Assembly: GCA_035620975.1 (NCBI GenBank)
Contig: DASPFV010000317.1
Coordinates: forward strand, 1 to 22,069
Source of the DNA: DASPFV01 sp035620975
Lineage (GTDB): Bacteria; Acidobacteriota; Vicinamibacteria; Vicinamibacterales; 2-12-FULL-66-21
DNA: 22,069 nt
Reading direction: 5' to 3'
In this document: positions 1 through 9,100 of the stretch, piece after piece
Position numbering within the stretch: the stretch's first letter is position 1
Layout: each line of letters starts with the position of its first letter
Translations under genes and position numbers: made by a program
The notes under the pieces: generated by a model
The model's input: the letters and a program-made list of their open reading frames with translations, nothing else
The model's database searches: none
What the model was told of the DNA's origin: nothing

Positions 1-12
1 CTCTTCCGATCT
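1..12 (+). other. Residual Illumina adapter end (non-native sequence)
   Basis: The first 12 bases, CTCTTCCGATCT, are identical to the 3' end of the standard Illumina TruSeq adapter and read primer, and the match sits exactly at the contig edge. The coxS reading frame is coherent from base 14 onward. Native sequence therefore probably begins at base 13. This is a library artefact, not biology. Confidence 0.9.
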
Positions 13-304
13 GACGATTGAAGGCCTGGCCAAGGATGGGCAGCTCCATCCATTGCAGCAGGGCTTTTGGGAAGAGCACGGGCTGCAGTGCGGATACTGC
101 ACGCCGGGCATGATCATGTCGGCGGCAAACCTGCTCCAGACGACGCCGAATCCGACCGAGCAGCAGATCCGCGAAGGGATTTCCGGCAACTTCTGTCGTT
201 GCACCGGCTATCAGCACATCGTCAACGCCATTCAGCACGCTGCGGCGAGCCTCGCCGGCGCGTCAGCAGAGGCCGGCGGGGCGCGCCCCCCGGCGACGAA
301 GTGA
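13..304 (+). CDS. coxS: Molybdenum hydroxylase small subunit, 2Fe-2S protein (CoxS-like), 5' truncated
   Basis: This is the C-terminal part of the iron-sulfur subunit of a CO-dehydrogenase/xanthine-oxidase-family enzyme. It passes electrons from the Mo centre to FAD. The frame is open from base 14 and ends at TGA 302-304. The helical [2Fe-2S]-binding domain is visible: CGYC (Cys codons at 89 and 98) followed by TPGM, then CRC (Cys codons at 194 and 200) followed by TGY. All four cysteine ligands of this cluster are present. The N-terminal plant-ferredoxin-like domain with the second cluster lies off the contig. The C-terminus carries a short Ala/Gly-rich tail. The stop overlaps the coxL start by one base (TGATG), which indicates translational coupling. 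The gene is incomplete because of the contig end, not because of a mutation. Confidence 0.93.
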
Positions 305-2667
305 TGGCCGCTCACGTACTCCCGAAGCTCGTAGGTCAGCGGGTCAGGCGGCGGGAAGACCCGCGTCTGATTCAGGGCCGGGCCACCTACGTCGATGACG
401 TGAAGATCCCGGGCATGCAGCACCTCGCCTTCAAGCGAAGTGACGTGGCGCACGGCCGCATCCGCTCCATCGACACCAGCGCTGCCGAAGCGATGGAGGG
501 CGTCGAGGCGGTCTTCACCGGCCGTCGGATTGCCGATCTCCTCGATCCCCTCCCGATCGGCACCCCGTTTCCCTCACCCGCCCATCGCGCCGTCGCCGTC
601 GATATCGTCCGCTACGTCGGCGATCCCGTCGCCGTCGTCGTGGCCCGGGACCGCTATGTGGCCCGCGACGCCGCCGACGCCATCGCGGTCGAGTACGACC
701 TGCTGCCAGCCGTGGTCGATCCCGAGCTGGCGATGACCGGGCAGCCAGCGGTGATTCACCCGGAGTTCCCGAACAACCTCGCCCTGCCGCTCGTGCCGAG
801 TGGCACGGGCGTGAGTCCCGACGGCAAGACGGTCGACGATACGGCTATCGACGCCGCGTTCGCGCGCGCGGACATCGTGATCTCGCAGCGGATGGCGAAC
901 CAGCGCCTGGTGCCGAATGCGATCGAGCCGCGCGGCGTGGTGGCACACTACGAACCCGGAAAGGAGTCGCTGACCATCTGGTCCTCGACGCAGAACCCGC
1001 ACATCCTGAGGACCATGATCGCGCGGATGCTGTCGCTCGGCGAGGACCGGGTGCGTGCGATCGCTCCGGAGGTGGGAGGCGGGTTCGGCGCCAAGATCAA
1101 CATCTATCCCGAAGAGTACGTGACGGCGGCCATCGCGAAACATCTCGGCATCGCCGCGAAATGGGTCGAGGACCGCTCGGAAGCCTTCGTGGCGACGACG
1201 CACGGCCGCGACATCATCGGCTACGTGGACATGGCCGCCAGACGCGACGGCAAGGTCCTCGGGCTGAAGATGCGGCTCGTCGCCGACATCGGCGCGTACA
1301 ACATGCTGTTCACGGCGGGCATTCCGACGTTGACGATGCTGATGGCGAACGCCACCTACGACTTTCCGGCCATCCGCGCGACGCTCACCGAGGTCTTCAC
1401 CAACAAGACCCCCACCGACGCGTACCGCGGCGCGGGCCGTCCAGAGGCGACCTACTTCGTCGAGCGCGCGATGGACATGCTGGCGCGCGAGCTGAACATG
1501 GATCCGGCTGACGTCCGGCGAAGGAACTTCATTCCGCCGGACCGCTTTCCGTTCACGACTCAGACCGGCGCCGTCTACGACTCGGGAAACTACGAGGCTG
1601 CCCTCGACCTGGCGCTCGAGAAGGCCGACTGGGCGGGCCTCAAGGCCGCGCGCGACCGCGTCCGCGCCGAGGGGCGTCTGGTCGGACTCGGCCTCGCGAT
1701 GTACGTCGAGGTCTGCGGTGTCGGGCCGTCCTCGACCATGGCGAGCGGCGGCTGGGAGCACGCGCAGGTCACTGTCGAGCGCGATGGCCGCATCACCGCC
1801 GCGACCGGCGCCTCGCCGCACGGCCAGGGCAACGAAACCACCTTCGCGCAGATGCTGGCCGACCAGTTCGGCGTCCCGATCGAGCACGTCACGATCCACC
1901 ACGGCGACACGGCCGTCGTGAAGCAGGGCATCGGGACCTTCGGGAGCAGGTCGCAGGCCGTGGGCGGCACCGCCCTGCTGATGGCCGGCACCAAGGTCAA
2001 GTCGAAAATGGCGAAGTTCGCCGCGGCGCTCCTCGAGGCGCACGAGTCCGACCTGGTCTTCGACAACGGAACGATCGCGGTGCAGGGCACGCCCACCTCG
2101 GCGAAGCAGTTCGCCGACGTCGCCCGCTACGCCTACGTGCCCGTCCCGCTGCCGGAGGGGCTCGAGCCCGGCCTCAGCGAGGAGGCGTTCTTCGAGCCCG
2201 CCAACAACACGTACCCCTTCGGCTGCCACATCTCCATGATCGAGATCGACCGCGAAACCGGAGAGCCGGCGCTGTTGAAGCTCGTCGCCGTTGACGACGC
2301 GGGGAACCTCGTCAATCCGTTGATCGTGGAGGGGCAGATCCACGGCGGGCTCGCTCAGGGCATCGGCCAGGCCATGATCGAAGAAGCCGTCTACAACGAG
2401 TCCGGCCAGCTCGTCACGGGCTCGTTCATGGACTACGCCCTGCCGCGCGCGACCGACCTGCCGCGGTTCGAGCTGTACGCGTCGGTGACGCCCACGCCGG
2501 TGAACCCGCTCGGCGCCAAAGGCGTGGGCGAAGCCGGCACGCTCGGCTCGACACCGAGCCTCGTGAATGCCGCGGTGGACGCGCTGGACGGCTTCGGGGT
2601 CAGGCACGTCGACATGATGCTCAAGCCGGAAAAGCTCTGGCGACTGATCCAGGGAGGCCGGCAGTGA
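304..2667 (+). CDS. coxL: Molybdenum hydroxylase large subunit (form II CoxL-like)
   Basis: This 787-residue protein is the catalytic molybdopterin-cytosine-dinucleotide subunit of the xanthine-oxidase/CO-dehydrogenase family. I chose ATG 304 because it overlaps the coxS stop and starts the conserved N-terminus (GQRVRRREDPRLIQG); the frame upstream is a shadow of coxS. Residues 373-379 read AYRGAGR, the active-site signature of form II CoxL, not the AYXCSFR of form I enzymes that oxidise CO efficiently. The expected catalytic glutamate is Glu743 in GVGEAG. Length is normal for the family and no disruption is seen. The S-L-M gene order also fits form II. The real substrate cannot be read from the sequence; form II enzymes may oxidise CO or other small carbonyl or N-heterocyclic compounds. 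None of the usual cox maturation genes follow coxM. Confidence 0.95.
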   Translation: MAAHVLPKLVGQRVRRREDPRLIQGRATYVDDVKIPGMQHLAFKRSDVAHGRIRSIDTSAAEAMEGVEAVFTGRRIADLLDPLPIGTPFPSPAHRAVAVDIVRYVGDPVAVVVARDRYVARDAADAIAVEYDLLPAVVDPELAMTGQPAVIHPEFPNNLALPLVPSGTGVSPDGKTVDDTAIDAAFARADIVISQRMANQRLVPNAIEPRGVVAHYEPGKESLTIWSSTQNPHILRTMIARMLSLGEDRVRAIAPEVGGGFGAKINIYPEEYVTAAIAKHLGIAAKWVEDRSEAFVATTHGRDIIGYVDMAARRDGKVLGLKMRLVADIGAYNMLFTAGIPTLTMLMANATYDFPAIRATLTEVFTNKTPTDAYRGAGRPEATYFVERAMDMLARELNMDPADVRRRNFIPPDRFPFTTQTGAVYDSGNYEAALDLALEKADWAGLKAARDRVRAEGRLVGLGLAMYVEVCGVGPSSTMASGGWEHAQVTVERDGRITAATGASPHGQGNETTFAQMLADQFGVPIEHVTIHHGDTAVVKQGIGTFGSRSQAVGGTALLMAGTKVKSKMAKFAAALLEAHESDLVFDNGTIAVQGTPTSAKQFADVARYAYVPVPLPEGLEPGLSEEAFFEPANNTYPFGCHISMIEIDRETGEPALLKLVAVDDAGNLVNPLIVEGQIHGGLAQGIGQAMIEEAVYNESGQLVTGSFMDYALPRATDLPRFELYASVTPTPVNPLGAKGVGEAGTLGSTPSLVNAAVDALDGFGVRHVDMMLKPEKLWRLIQGGRQ

Positions 2668-3518
2668 TCCCGCTCCCCTTCGAGTACCAGCGCGCAGCCT
2701 CGGTCGAGGATGCACTGGCGAGAATCGGGGCTGCGGGTGGCGCAGGCAAGTTCATCGCCGGCGGCCACAGCCTCGTTCCCCTGATGAAGCTGCGCCTGAG
2801 CGAGCCCGGGGTTCTCATCGATATCGGCCGGATCCCCGGGCTCGCCGGCATTCGCGACGCCAGTGGCCGGATCGAGATTGGCGCCGCCACGGTGCACCAC
2901 GACGTCGCCTCATCGCCACTCCTGCGCGCGCGGTGCCCGGTGCTCGCCGACGCGGCCGGGGAAATCGGCGACCCGCAGGTCCGCAATCGCGGCACGCTCG
3001 GCGGCAACCTGGCCCATGGCGATCCGGCGGCCGACTACCCCGCGGCGATGCTGGCGCTGGATGCCGACATCCACCTCGAAAGCCCGGACAGCTCGCGCAC
3101 CGTCAAGGCAGACAGCTTCTTCGTGGACCTGTTCACGGTTGATCTGGCGCCCGACGAGATCATCACGAGCGTCCGGTTCGTTCCGGTGCGGGCCGCGGCT
3201 TATGCCAAGCTGCGCCAGCGCGCCTCGCACTTCGCGATCGTCGGCGTCGCCGCGGCGCTCGACGTGAGCGGCGGCATCATCCAGGGTGCGCGAGTCGGGT
3301 TGACAGGCGCCGGACCGCGCGCGATCCGACTGGCCGCCGTGGAACGGGCACTTGGCGGAAAGCCCGCATCGAAGGAGACGGTAGCCGCCGCCGCGCGCGA
3401 GGCCGGCGCTGACCTGACGCACGTGAACTCAGACATCCATGCGAGCGCGGAATACCGGCGGGCGATGGTGCCCGTCTTCACGCGGCGGGCGCTGGAGACT
3501 GCACTCGAGCGCGTATAG
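2664..3518 (+). CDS. coxM: Molybdenum hydroxylase FAD-binding medium subunit (CoxM-like)
   Basis: This 284-residue protein is the FAD-binding subunit that accepts electrons from the 2Fe-2S subunit. It starts at GTG 2664, overlapping the coxL stop by four bases (GTGA). The first residues (MIPLPFEYQRAASVEDAL) match the usual start of CoxM/CutM proteins. Two FAD-binding motifs are visible: AGGHS at residues 32-36, and TLGGN at 111-115 followed by AHGDPAADYP. The C-terminal CO-dehydrogenase flavoprotein domain follows. Length is typical (about 280-300 residues). It is the last gene of the coxSLM operon and ends at TAG 3516-3518. Confidence 0.95.
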   Translation: MIPLPFEYQRAASVEDALARIGAAGGAGKFIAGGHSLVPLMKLRLSEPGVLIDIGRIPGLAGIRDASGRIEIGAATVHHDVASSPLLRARCPVLADAAGEIGDPQVRNRGTLGGNLAHGDPAADYPAAMLALDADIHLESPDSSRTVKADSFFVDLFTVDLAPDEIITSVRFVPVRAAAYAKLRQRASHFAIVGVAAALDVSGGIIQGARVGLTGAGPRAIRLAAVERALGGKPASKETVAAAAREAGADLTHVNSDIHASAEYRRAMVPVFTRRALETALERV

Positions 3519-3520
3519 CC

Positions 3521-3556
3521 GGTTGTGGACGGCATTCTGCCGCGGGGCCCACAACC
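3521..3556. terminator. Nested hairpin between convergent coxM and the DUF4010 gene
   Basis: An 8-bp arm GGTTGTGG (3521-3528) pairs with CCACAACC (3549-3556). Inside it sits a second perfect stem, CGGCA-TTC-TGCCG (3530-3542). The structure fills most of the 51-bp gap between two convergent stop codons, the expected place for a shared terminator. No U-tract follows on either strand, so it may be a transcript-end-stabilising or Rho-assisted structure, not a classical intrinsic terminator. Confidence 0.5.
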
Positions 3557-3569
3557 ACTTCCCAGTGCG

Positions 3570-4853
3570 TCACGTGAGCGCCATCATCACGATACCCGTC
3601 GCGACGATCGCCGCAGCAGCAATCACCATGGGGCGTCGAAGAACCTTGCCGCCGAGTGTCGCCGCCATCGCGCTCTTGATGAGCGTATTCGTGAGCGAGG
3701 CGATGACGATGGCGTTCACGGGCACACGCGGATCGCCGTTCTTCGCAAGCTCGGCCATCGACAGCGTGATCGCGTCGACATCGGTAAGGCCCGCGAGCGC
3801 GGCGACCACGTACAGTCCCCGGCCCTGGGCGTAGGTCTGCACGATCTTGACGACCAGGAGAATCGCGGCAAAGAACGCCCCGAACTTCGCCGCTGCCGTG
3901 AGGCTGAAGGGGTTCCTCAACGGCACTTCCTGGACCCTTGCAGCTGCGGAGTCCTGCGTCGAGGCGCCAGCGCGGAAATACGCCCAGGCGGTGATTGCCG
4001 CCGCCGCGCCCATGGCTCCGAACGGCAGCAGCACACGGCCCACGAGGGCGCGGTTCACCACCAGAACCTCCGCGATCACGCGCCCGAACATGATGCACCA
4101 CGACAGCAGCATTCCGGCCGCGAGCGCATAGGCGGTCCCCTTGCCACGGGCCTCGCGGCTCTGCCGGGCAAACGAGAGGGTGACGGCGGTCGACGAGACG
4201 AGTCCGCCGGTCAGCCCCGTCAGGACGATGCCCCTGTCCGCCCCCAGCCACCTCGTGCCGACGTAGCCGACGAGCGACAGGCTCGAGATCAGCAGCACGA
4301 GCAGCCACAGCGAGTACGGGTTGAGAGCGCCCAGCGGATCCACCGGACGGTTCGGCAGCAGCGGCAGGACGATGAAGGTCGCAATCAGCAGGCGCAGCCC
4401 CGCGAAGAGGTCGTCCCAGCCGATCTTCCCCACCAGGCCGTGCAGCGGCTGCTTGTAGGCCAGGACGGCGGCGATCGCGATGGCGAGGGCTACCGCCAGG
4501 TCACGGTGCCCGATCGTCGTCATGGCGCCGAGCAGGCACACGCCAATGGCCGCGATCTCGGTCGTCACCCCCAGCGAATCGGGGTTCACCCGCGCTGCCA
4601 GCACGTAGCCGGCCAGCACGACGGCGGCGACGACGAGCACGACGGCGACGAGGAGCCACGGCATGTCGAGCGCGTCCACGAGCCAGCCGGCCACCGCGCC
4701 GACGAGCGCGATCAGCATGAAGGTCCGCAGCCCGCCGATGCCGGGCTCCGCCTCGGTGGACAGGCGCTTCTCGCGCTCGAGCCCGATGAGCGCGCCGATG
4801 AGGAGCGCCGTCCCGAAGTTGCGCACGAGGGTCAGGTCGAGGCCGTCACTCAT
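3570..4853 (-). CDS. MgtC/DUF4010-family integral membrane protein
   Basis: This 427-residue polytopic membrane protein has an N-terminal MgtC/SapB-like module, seen in LLIGALIGLEREKR near residue 15, followed by GLRTFMLIALVGAVAGW. The C-terminal half resembles DUF4010, with the typical GLTGGLVSSTAVTLSFARQ segment. I see roughly twelve hydrophobic stretches. ATG 4853 was chosen; a GTG at 4862 would add three residues, and neither has a good ribosome-binding site. The gene is convergent with coxM and divergent from the hydrolase at 4898, with only about 45 bp between the two starts. MgtC relatives are linked to magnesium stress and virulence in other bacteria, but the role of the DUF4010 fusion type is unknown. 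It need not be connected with the cox genes. Confidence 0.88.
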   Translation of the reverse strand: MSDGLDLTLVRNFGTALLIGALIGLEREKRLSTEAEPGIGGLRTFMLIALVGAVAGWLVDALDMPWLLVAVVLVVAAVVLAGYVLAARVNPDSLGVTTEIAAIGVCLLGAMTTIGHRDLAVALAIAIAAVLAYKQPLHGLVGKIGWDDLFAGLRLLIATFIVLPLLPNRPVDPLGALNPYSLWLLVLLISSLSLVGYVGTRWLGADRGIVLTGLTGGLVSSTAVTLSFARQSREARGKGTAYALAAGMLLSWCIMFGRVIAEVLVVNRALVGRVLLPFGAMGAAAAITAWAYFRAGASTQDSAAARVQEVPLRNPFSLTAAAKFGAFFAAILLVVKIVQTYAQGRGLYVVAALAGLTDVDAITLSMAELAKNGDPRVPVNAIVIASLTNTLIKSAMAATLGGKVLRRPMVIAAAAIVATGIVMMALT

Positions 4854-4867
4854 GACAGGCACCCGGG

Positions 4868-4873
4868 TATAAT
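4868..4873 (+). promoter_or_regulatory. Candidate -10 box upstream of the secreted hydrolase
   Basis: A perfect TATAAT lies 24 bp upstream of the ATG at 4898, within the short divergent gap. It is unusual in such GC-rich DNA. There is no convincing -35 hexamer 16-18 bp upstream and no extended -10 TG. A GGAGA ribosome-binding site at 4889-4893 follows, so a very short leader is plausible. The assignment is tentative. Confidence 0.35.
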
Positions 4874-4897
4874 CCGCGGCACCGGACTGGAGACTCG

Positions 4898-6010
4898 ATG
4901 ACGTTCAGGCACAGCCTCTTCACCGCCCTGCTGACCGTGCTCTGCACCGTGCGCGCGGTCACAGCGCAGCCTCCGGCACCGCCCGTCGCCGGAAGCACCG
5001 TCGAGGTCGGCGAGATAAACGGCGCCGCGTTCCGCGTCGAGATTCCTCCGGAGTGGAACAAGGGCCTGGTCATGTACGCCCACGGATACACGCCCGCGGG
5101 ACAATCGCCGGGGAACCCCGACAACCCCAGCGCCAGAGCGCTGCGCGAGGTGTTCCTGTCGCGCGGCTTCGCGTTCGCCGAGTCGGCGTACAGCGCGCAG
5201 GGCTGGTCCGTCAAGGAGGGGGTGGAGGACACGGAGGCGCTCCGGCGTCATTTCGTCGCAAAGCACGGCAAGCCAGTCGAAACCTACATTACCGGACATT
5301 CCATGGGCGGTCACATCACCGCCGCCACCATCGAGCGGTACCCGGAAGCCTATCAGGGTGCGATGCCGATGTGCGGCCCGCTGGGCGCCGCGATCGACTT
5401 CCTCAACAACGGCCTCTTCGACATGCTGGTGACGTTCGAGGCACTGTTCCCCGGGACGATTGGCTCTCCCTACGTACGCGCCGCCGGAACGGCGGCCAAC
5501 GTGAAGGCCGCGATCGCCGCACATCCCGAACGCGCGGCGGCCTACGCACACCGCTTCGCGCGACCCGTCGATCAGCTTCCAGCCGTGCTCGCCTTCTTCC
5601 AGCTGATCGCGGCCGAGCTGAAGGAGCGCGCCGGCGGTGAACCCTTCGACAACCGGAATCGCATCTACGGGGGCTTCGGCGACGACGCGGCGCTCAACCG
5701 GACCGTCACACGTCATGCCGCGGATCCGGCCGCCCGCGAGTACGTGCGCCAGTATGCGTCGCCCACCGGGCGGCTCGCCGATCCGATGCTCGCGATCCAC
5801 ACCACGGTCGATCCGCTCGTCCTCGGCAGCGACGTCTCCGCCTACGAGGTACTCGCGGCGCTGGCCGGCACCTCCGATCTCTTCGTAGTCCGGTTCGTGG
5901 ACGCAGTTGGCCACTGCAATTTCACATCCGCACAGACCGGGAGCGCGTTCGACGCGCTGATCGCCTGGGCGAGGGACAAGAAGCGTCCCGAGGCAGGCGA
6001 ACACCGTTAA
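4898..6010 (+). CDS. Secreted alpha/beta-hydrolase-fold enzyme
   Basis: This 370-residue protein has an N-terminal signal peptide (about residues 1-24, ending ...VTAQ), so it is exported to the periplasm or beyond. The alpha/beta-hydrolase triad can be proposed: nucleophile Ser135 in GHSMGGH, acid Asp305 in HTTVDPLVLG, and base His339 in VGHCNF. An oxyanion-loop-like MYAHGYTPAG lies near the start of the domain. The insert between the nucleophile and the acid is long and helical, typical of a lid. The start ATG has a GGAGA site 4 bp upstream. It is probably an esterase, amidase or lipase-like enzyme, but the substrate is not evident. The gene stands alone, divergent from the DUF4010 gene and 135 bp ahead of the TamB-BamA fusion. 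Confidence 0.85.
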   Translation: MTFRHSLFTALLTVLCTVRAVTAQPPAPPVAGSTVEVGEINGAAFRVEIPPEWNKGLVMYAHGYTPAGQSPGNPDNPSARALREVFLSRGFAFAESAYSAQGWSVKEGVEDTEALRRHFVAKHGKPVETYITGHSMGGHITAATIERYPEAYQGAMPMCGPLGAAIDFLNNGLFDMLVTFEALFPGTIGSPYVRAAGTAANVKAAIAAHPERAAAYAHRFARPVDQLPAVLAFFQLIAAELKERAGGEPFDNRNRIYGGFGDDAALNRTVTRHAADPAAREYVRQYASPTGRLADPMLAIHTTVDPLVLGSDVSAYEVLAALAGTSDLFVVRFVDAVGHCNFTSAQTGSAFDALIAWARDKKRPEAGEHR

Positions 6011-6086
6011 TGGGGATGACTGCCTGGCGGTGGTGAATAATGCCAGTTGGCCCAGGGCCTGTCGCCCTTCACATCTCGGTCAGTCA

Positions 6087-6129
6087 TGAGTTCTGAGTTG
6101 TGAGTGTGACTCAGAACTCAAAACCCAGA
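6087..6129. repeat. Heptameric array containing a 12-bp perfect inverted repeat
   Basis: TGAGTTCTGAGT (6087-6098) is the exact reverse complement of ACTCAGAACTCA (6109-6120), with a 10-nt loop. Read in sevens from 6088 the region is GAGTTCT, GAGTTGT, GAGTGTG, ACTCAGA, ACTCAAA, ACCCAGA, so it is also a period-7 array whose second half mirrors the first. It lies between the hydrolase stop and the fusion-gene start, 26 bp upstream of that start. It could end hydrolase transcription or shape the leader of the next mRNA; there is no U-tract. Confidence 0.75.
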
Positions 6130-6145
6130 CCTCGAGCTCCTCCGG

Positions 6146-9100
6146 ATGCGCCGCAAAGGCCCCCTCGTTCTCATCAGTGCTGCCGGCGCGATGCTGCTCG
6201 CGCTCGTCGCCGCGCATACGCAGCCGGCCCGCGCGCTCGTCCTTCGCCGTGTTGTCGAGGCCCTCCGCACGTCATACGGAGTCGAGCTGCGCGCCGAGGG
6301 GCTCTCCTATAACCTCCTGACCCTCTCGGCCGAGCTCCGCGGCGTTCAGGTGGCATCCGTCACCACGCCGGCCGAGCCATGTGCGGCGGCTGAGGCACTC
6401 GCCATCTCGTTCGGAGCGCGCGCGCTGCTTGGCGATGTCAGCGTGAGCCGGCTTTCGATCGCGTCGCCTCGCATCGACATCCGTCGCCATGGTGACGGCA
6501 CCGACAACCTGCCGCGGCTGAGCCGCGGCCAATCGGACGGCACTGGCCTGCTGCCGCCGATCCGCGTGGACGATCTCGACGTCTCGTTTCAACAGCCGTC
6601 GATGTCGGCGCAAATCCGTGGTGCCGCGTTGCAGCTCACGAGCGCGGAGCGGGGCCGCGTCTCGGCCACGCTCGAGGCACAGCACGGCGCGTCGATCACC
6701 GTCGGCGATCGAACGATCGACGTCGACGCGGTGACGGCCGGGGTCGATCTCGAGGGCGAGCGGCTGGACCTCCGCGGGCTGACGGCGTCGCGGCCTGGCG
6801 CGGTACTGCACGCGAGCGGCAGCATCGCGCTTCGGGGCGACGCGAGCACCGCGGACCTCACCGCGAACGGATCCTCGGAGCTCCAGTCGTGGTGGACGGA
6901 GATGAATGGCCAGTCCGGACCCGTGGGGCGCGTCGACGTGACCGCCCGCATGACGGGTTCGCTGTCTGAACCCGCCATCATCTTCGAGACCGCCAGCGAA
7001 TCGCTGGCATGGTCGGATCTGCACGTCAGCGACGTCCGGGCGCGTGGCGTTTACAGAGGCGGCGAGCTTTTGCTGGATTCCGTCACTCTGGGGATGGCCG
7101 GCGGAACAGTCGAGGCTCACGGCGCGATCGTCCCGGGCGACCCGGCCCGCAGGAGCCGCATCGAGGCTCGATGGGCGCAGATCGACCCCCGGCACATTCC
7201 AGGGGCCGCCCGCCTCGCCGGAATCATCTCGAGGACCGGCACGGCCGTCGTCGAATGGCGCCCTGACGCCACCTCGGTGGCCCCGCGCTTCGACGTCACC
7301 GCAACGACTGGCGTGGTCGCGTCCGGAACGACGATCCCGCTGGTCGTGCACGGATGGGGTCAAGCTGACCGCTGGCGCGTGAAGGCCACGAATCGCGACA
7401 GAAATGCGGTGGACGTCACCGCCACTGCCGACATCCGTCTCGACCCGCGACGCTGGCAGGCCTCGACGATCGACGGGCGGGTTCTGCTGCGCACGGCCGA
7501 TCTGCCGGCAGCAATCCGCCAGGCGCATGCCCTGGGCGTTCCTGCCGATGTCGATGCCGGGACTGCAGCCGGCGCGGTCGATATCGACGCCACGATCCAT
7601 GGCACGCTGGGCACAGTGCGTTCGACCGGACGGATCATCGGCCGTGCCCTGACACTGGCCGGCCTGCCGCGCTTCGATCTCGACGCGGCGTTCGGCGTGG
7701 ACGTGGCCGGAAAGACGTCGAGCGGAACGTTCCACCTGCTGGCGCCGACGCTCGAATCGGCCACGTTCCCGTCGCAGGAAGATCTCACGCTCGGCGGCTC
7801 GGTCATTGCCGCTGGGACCTGGTCCGGACCGATCAGCGACCCGGCCGTTGTCGCCACGCTCACTGGAAGAGACCTGACGCTCGGCCGCGCCGGCCCTGTT
7901 TCGATCGCCGCAACCGGCGGAACCTTCGACGGCGTCCTGAAGGGACCGGTCACGCACATCAGCGGCAGGGGCAAGCTCACGATCGGCGCAGTAGACATCG
8001 GCGGCCGCGGCGTAGGGACCGTCACCGCTGATCTCACTCTTTCCAAGGGCACTCTCCGCGTGGACGCCGGCGGCCCGAACATGACGCGGCTCGACGCCTC
8101 GATAGGCCTCGAGGACCCGCGTCCATTCGAGGGCCGCGGAACCCTTTCGGAGTTCGACATCGGCGCACTGCTCGGGATGACGGGGCTCGCCGGAGCGGAT
8201 CCCGGCGCGGTACGCGGGCGCATCTCGAGCTCGTTCGCCTTCAAAGGCGATCTGCGGAACCTGTCGTCGGCGACCGTTTCGGTGGACGTGGCGCCGATCG
8301 ACGCCACCGCCTTCGACGTCCCGATCACGATCAGCGGCGGCCTGCGCGCCCGTAAGTCGGGCGGCCGCGTGCATCTCGAGGACGTCGCGATTGCGATCGG
8401 CGGCCTGGCCTTGCGCCTCGGCGGCACGCTTGCGACCGATCGCCCGGCCGGAAAACTGGTCCTCGACATGGGCGGTGACCTCGGCCCGCTCACGCCCTGG
8501 TTGACCCGTTTGAGCGCGAGCGACGATGTGGCCGCTGCGGGACGCATCACCGGTCATCTCGAAACCGAACTGTCACCGGCAGGACTCGTCACCACGGGCA
8601 CGATCGACACTGCGCTGTCGAGGCTGTCGAAAGGGGAACGCATCCTGGCCAGGGACGTGCGCGCGGTCATCGCCTTCACTGGCGAGCGCGTCGAGATGCG
8701 GGAAGCGACGGGATTCGTGCTCGGAGGCCAGCTCACGGCTGCCGGCGGCGCGCCCCTGACCTGGCTGAACCAGTGGCTCCCCTCAGGATTCCGGGTCGCA
8801 CAACCAGCGAGCAGCCGGCCGGCCGCCCTCGAGGGCACGGCGTCGTTCGACGTCCCCGCGCTCGTCGGGCTCATCGGACGCATGCCGCCGGAAGGCGTTG
8901 GCGGCAGCATCGAACTCTCGGCGAAATTGACGGCGTCCAGGCCGGACCCTGCGGACATCACCGGTGAACTCAGACTGGAGCGCGCGGAGTTGAGCGCCGG
9001 GGAGCTGAGATATGTGCCGTCTGATGTCACGCGTTTCCGGCTGTCCAGAGGTGCTCTGACGATCGAGGGCTTCGACTTGCGTGGTCCGGGCTCCAGGGTG

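Noticed and set aside
574..2715. 713-residue minus-strand ORF antisense to coxL
   Set aside because: It lies opposite a gene with clear catalytic motifs, its protein is Arg/His/Val-rich without a domain, and such frames are common in high-GC DNA.
3525..4901. 458-residue plus-strand ORF opposite the DUF4010 gene
   Set aside because: Hydrophilic Arg/Gln/Asp/His-rich translation with no motif; the minus strand gives a coherent polytopic membrane protein.
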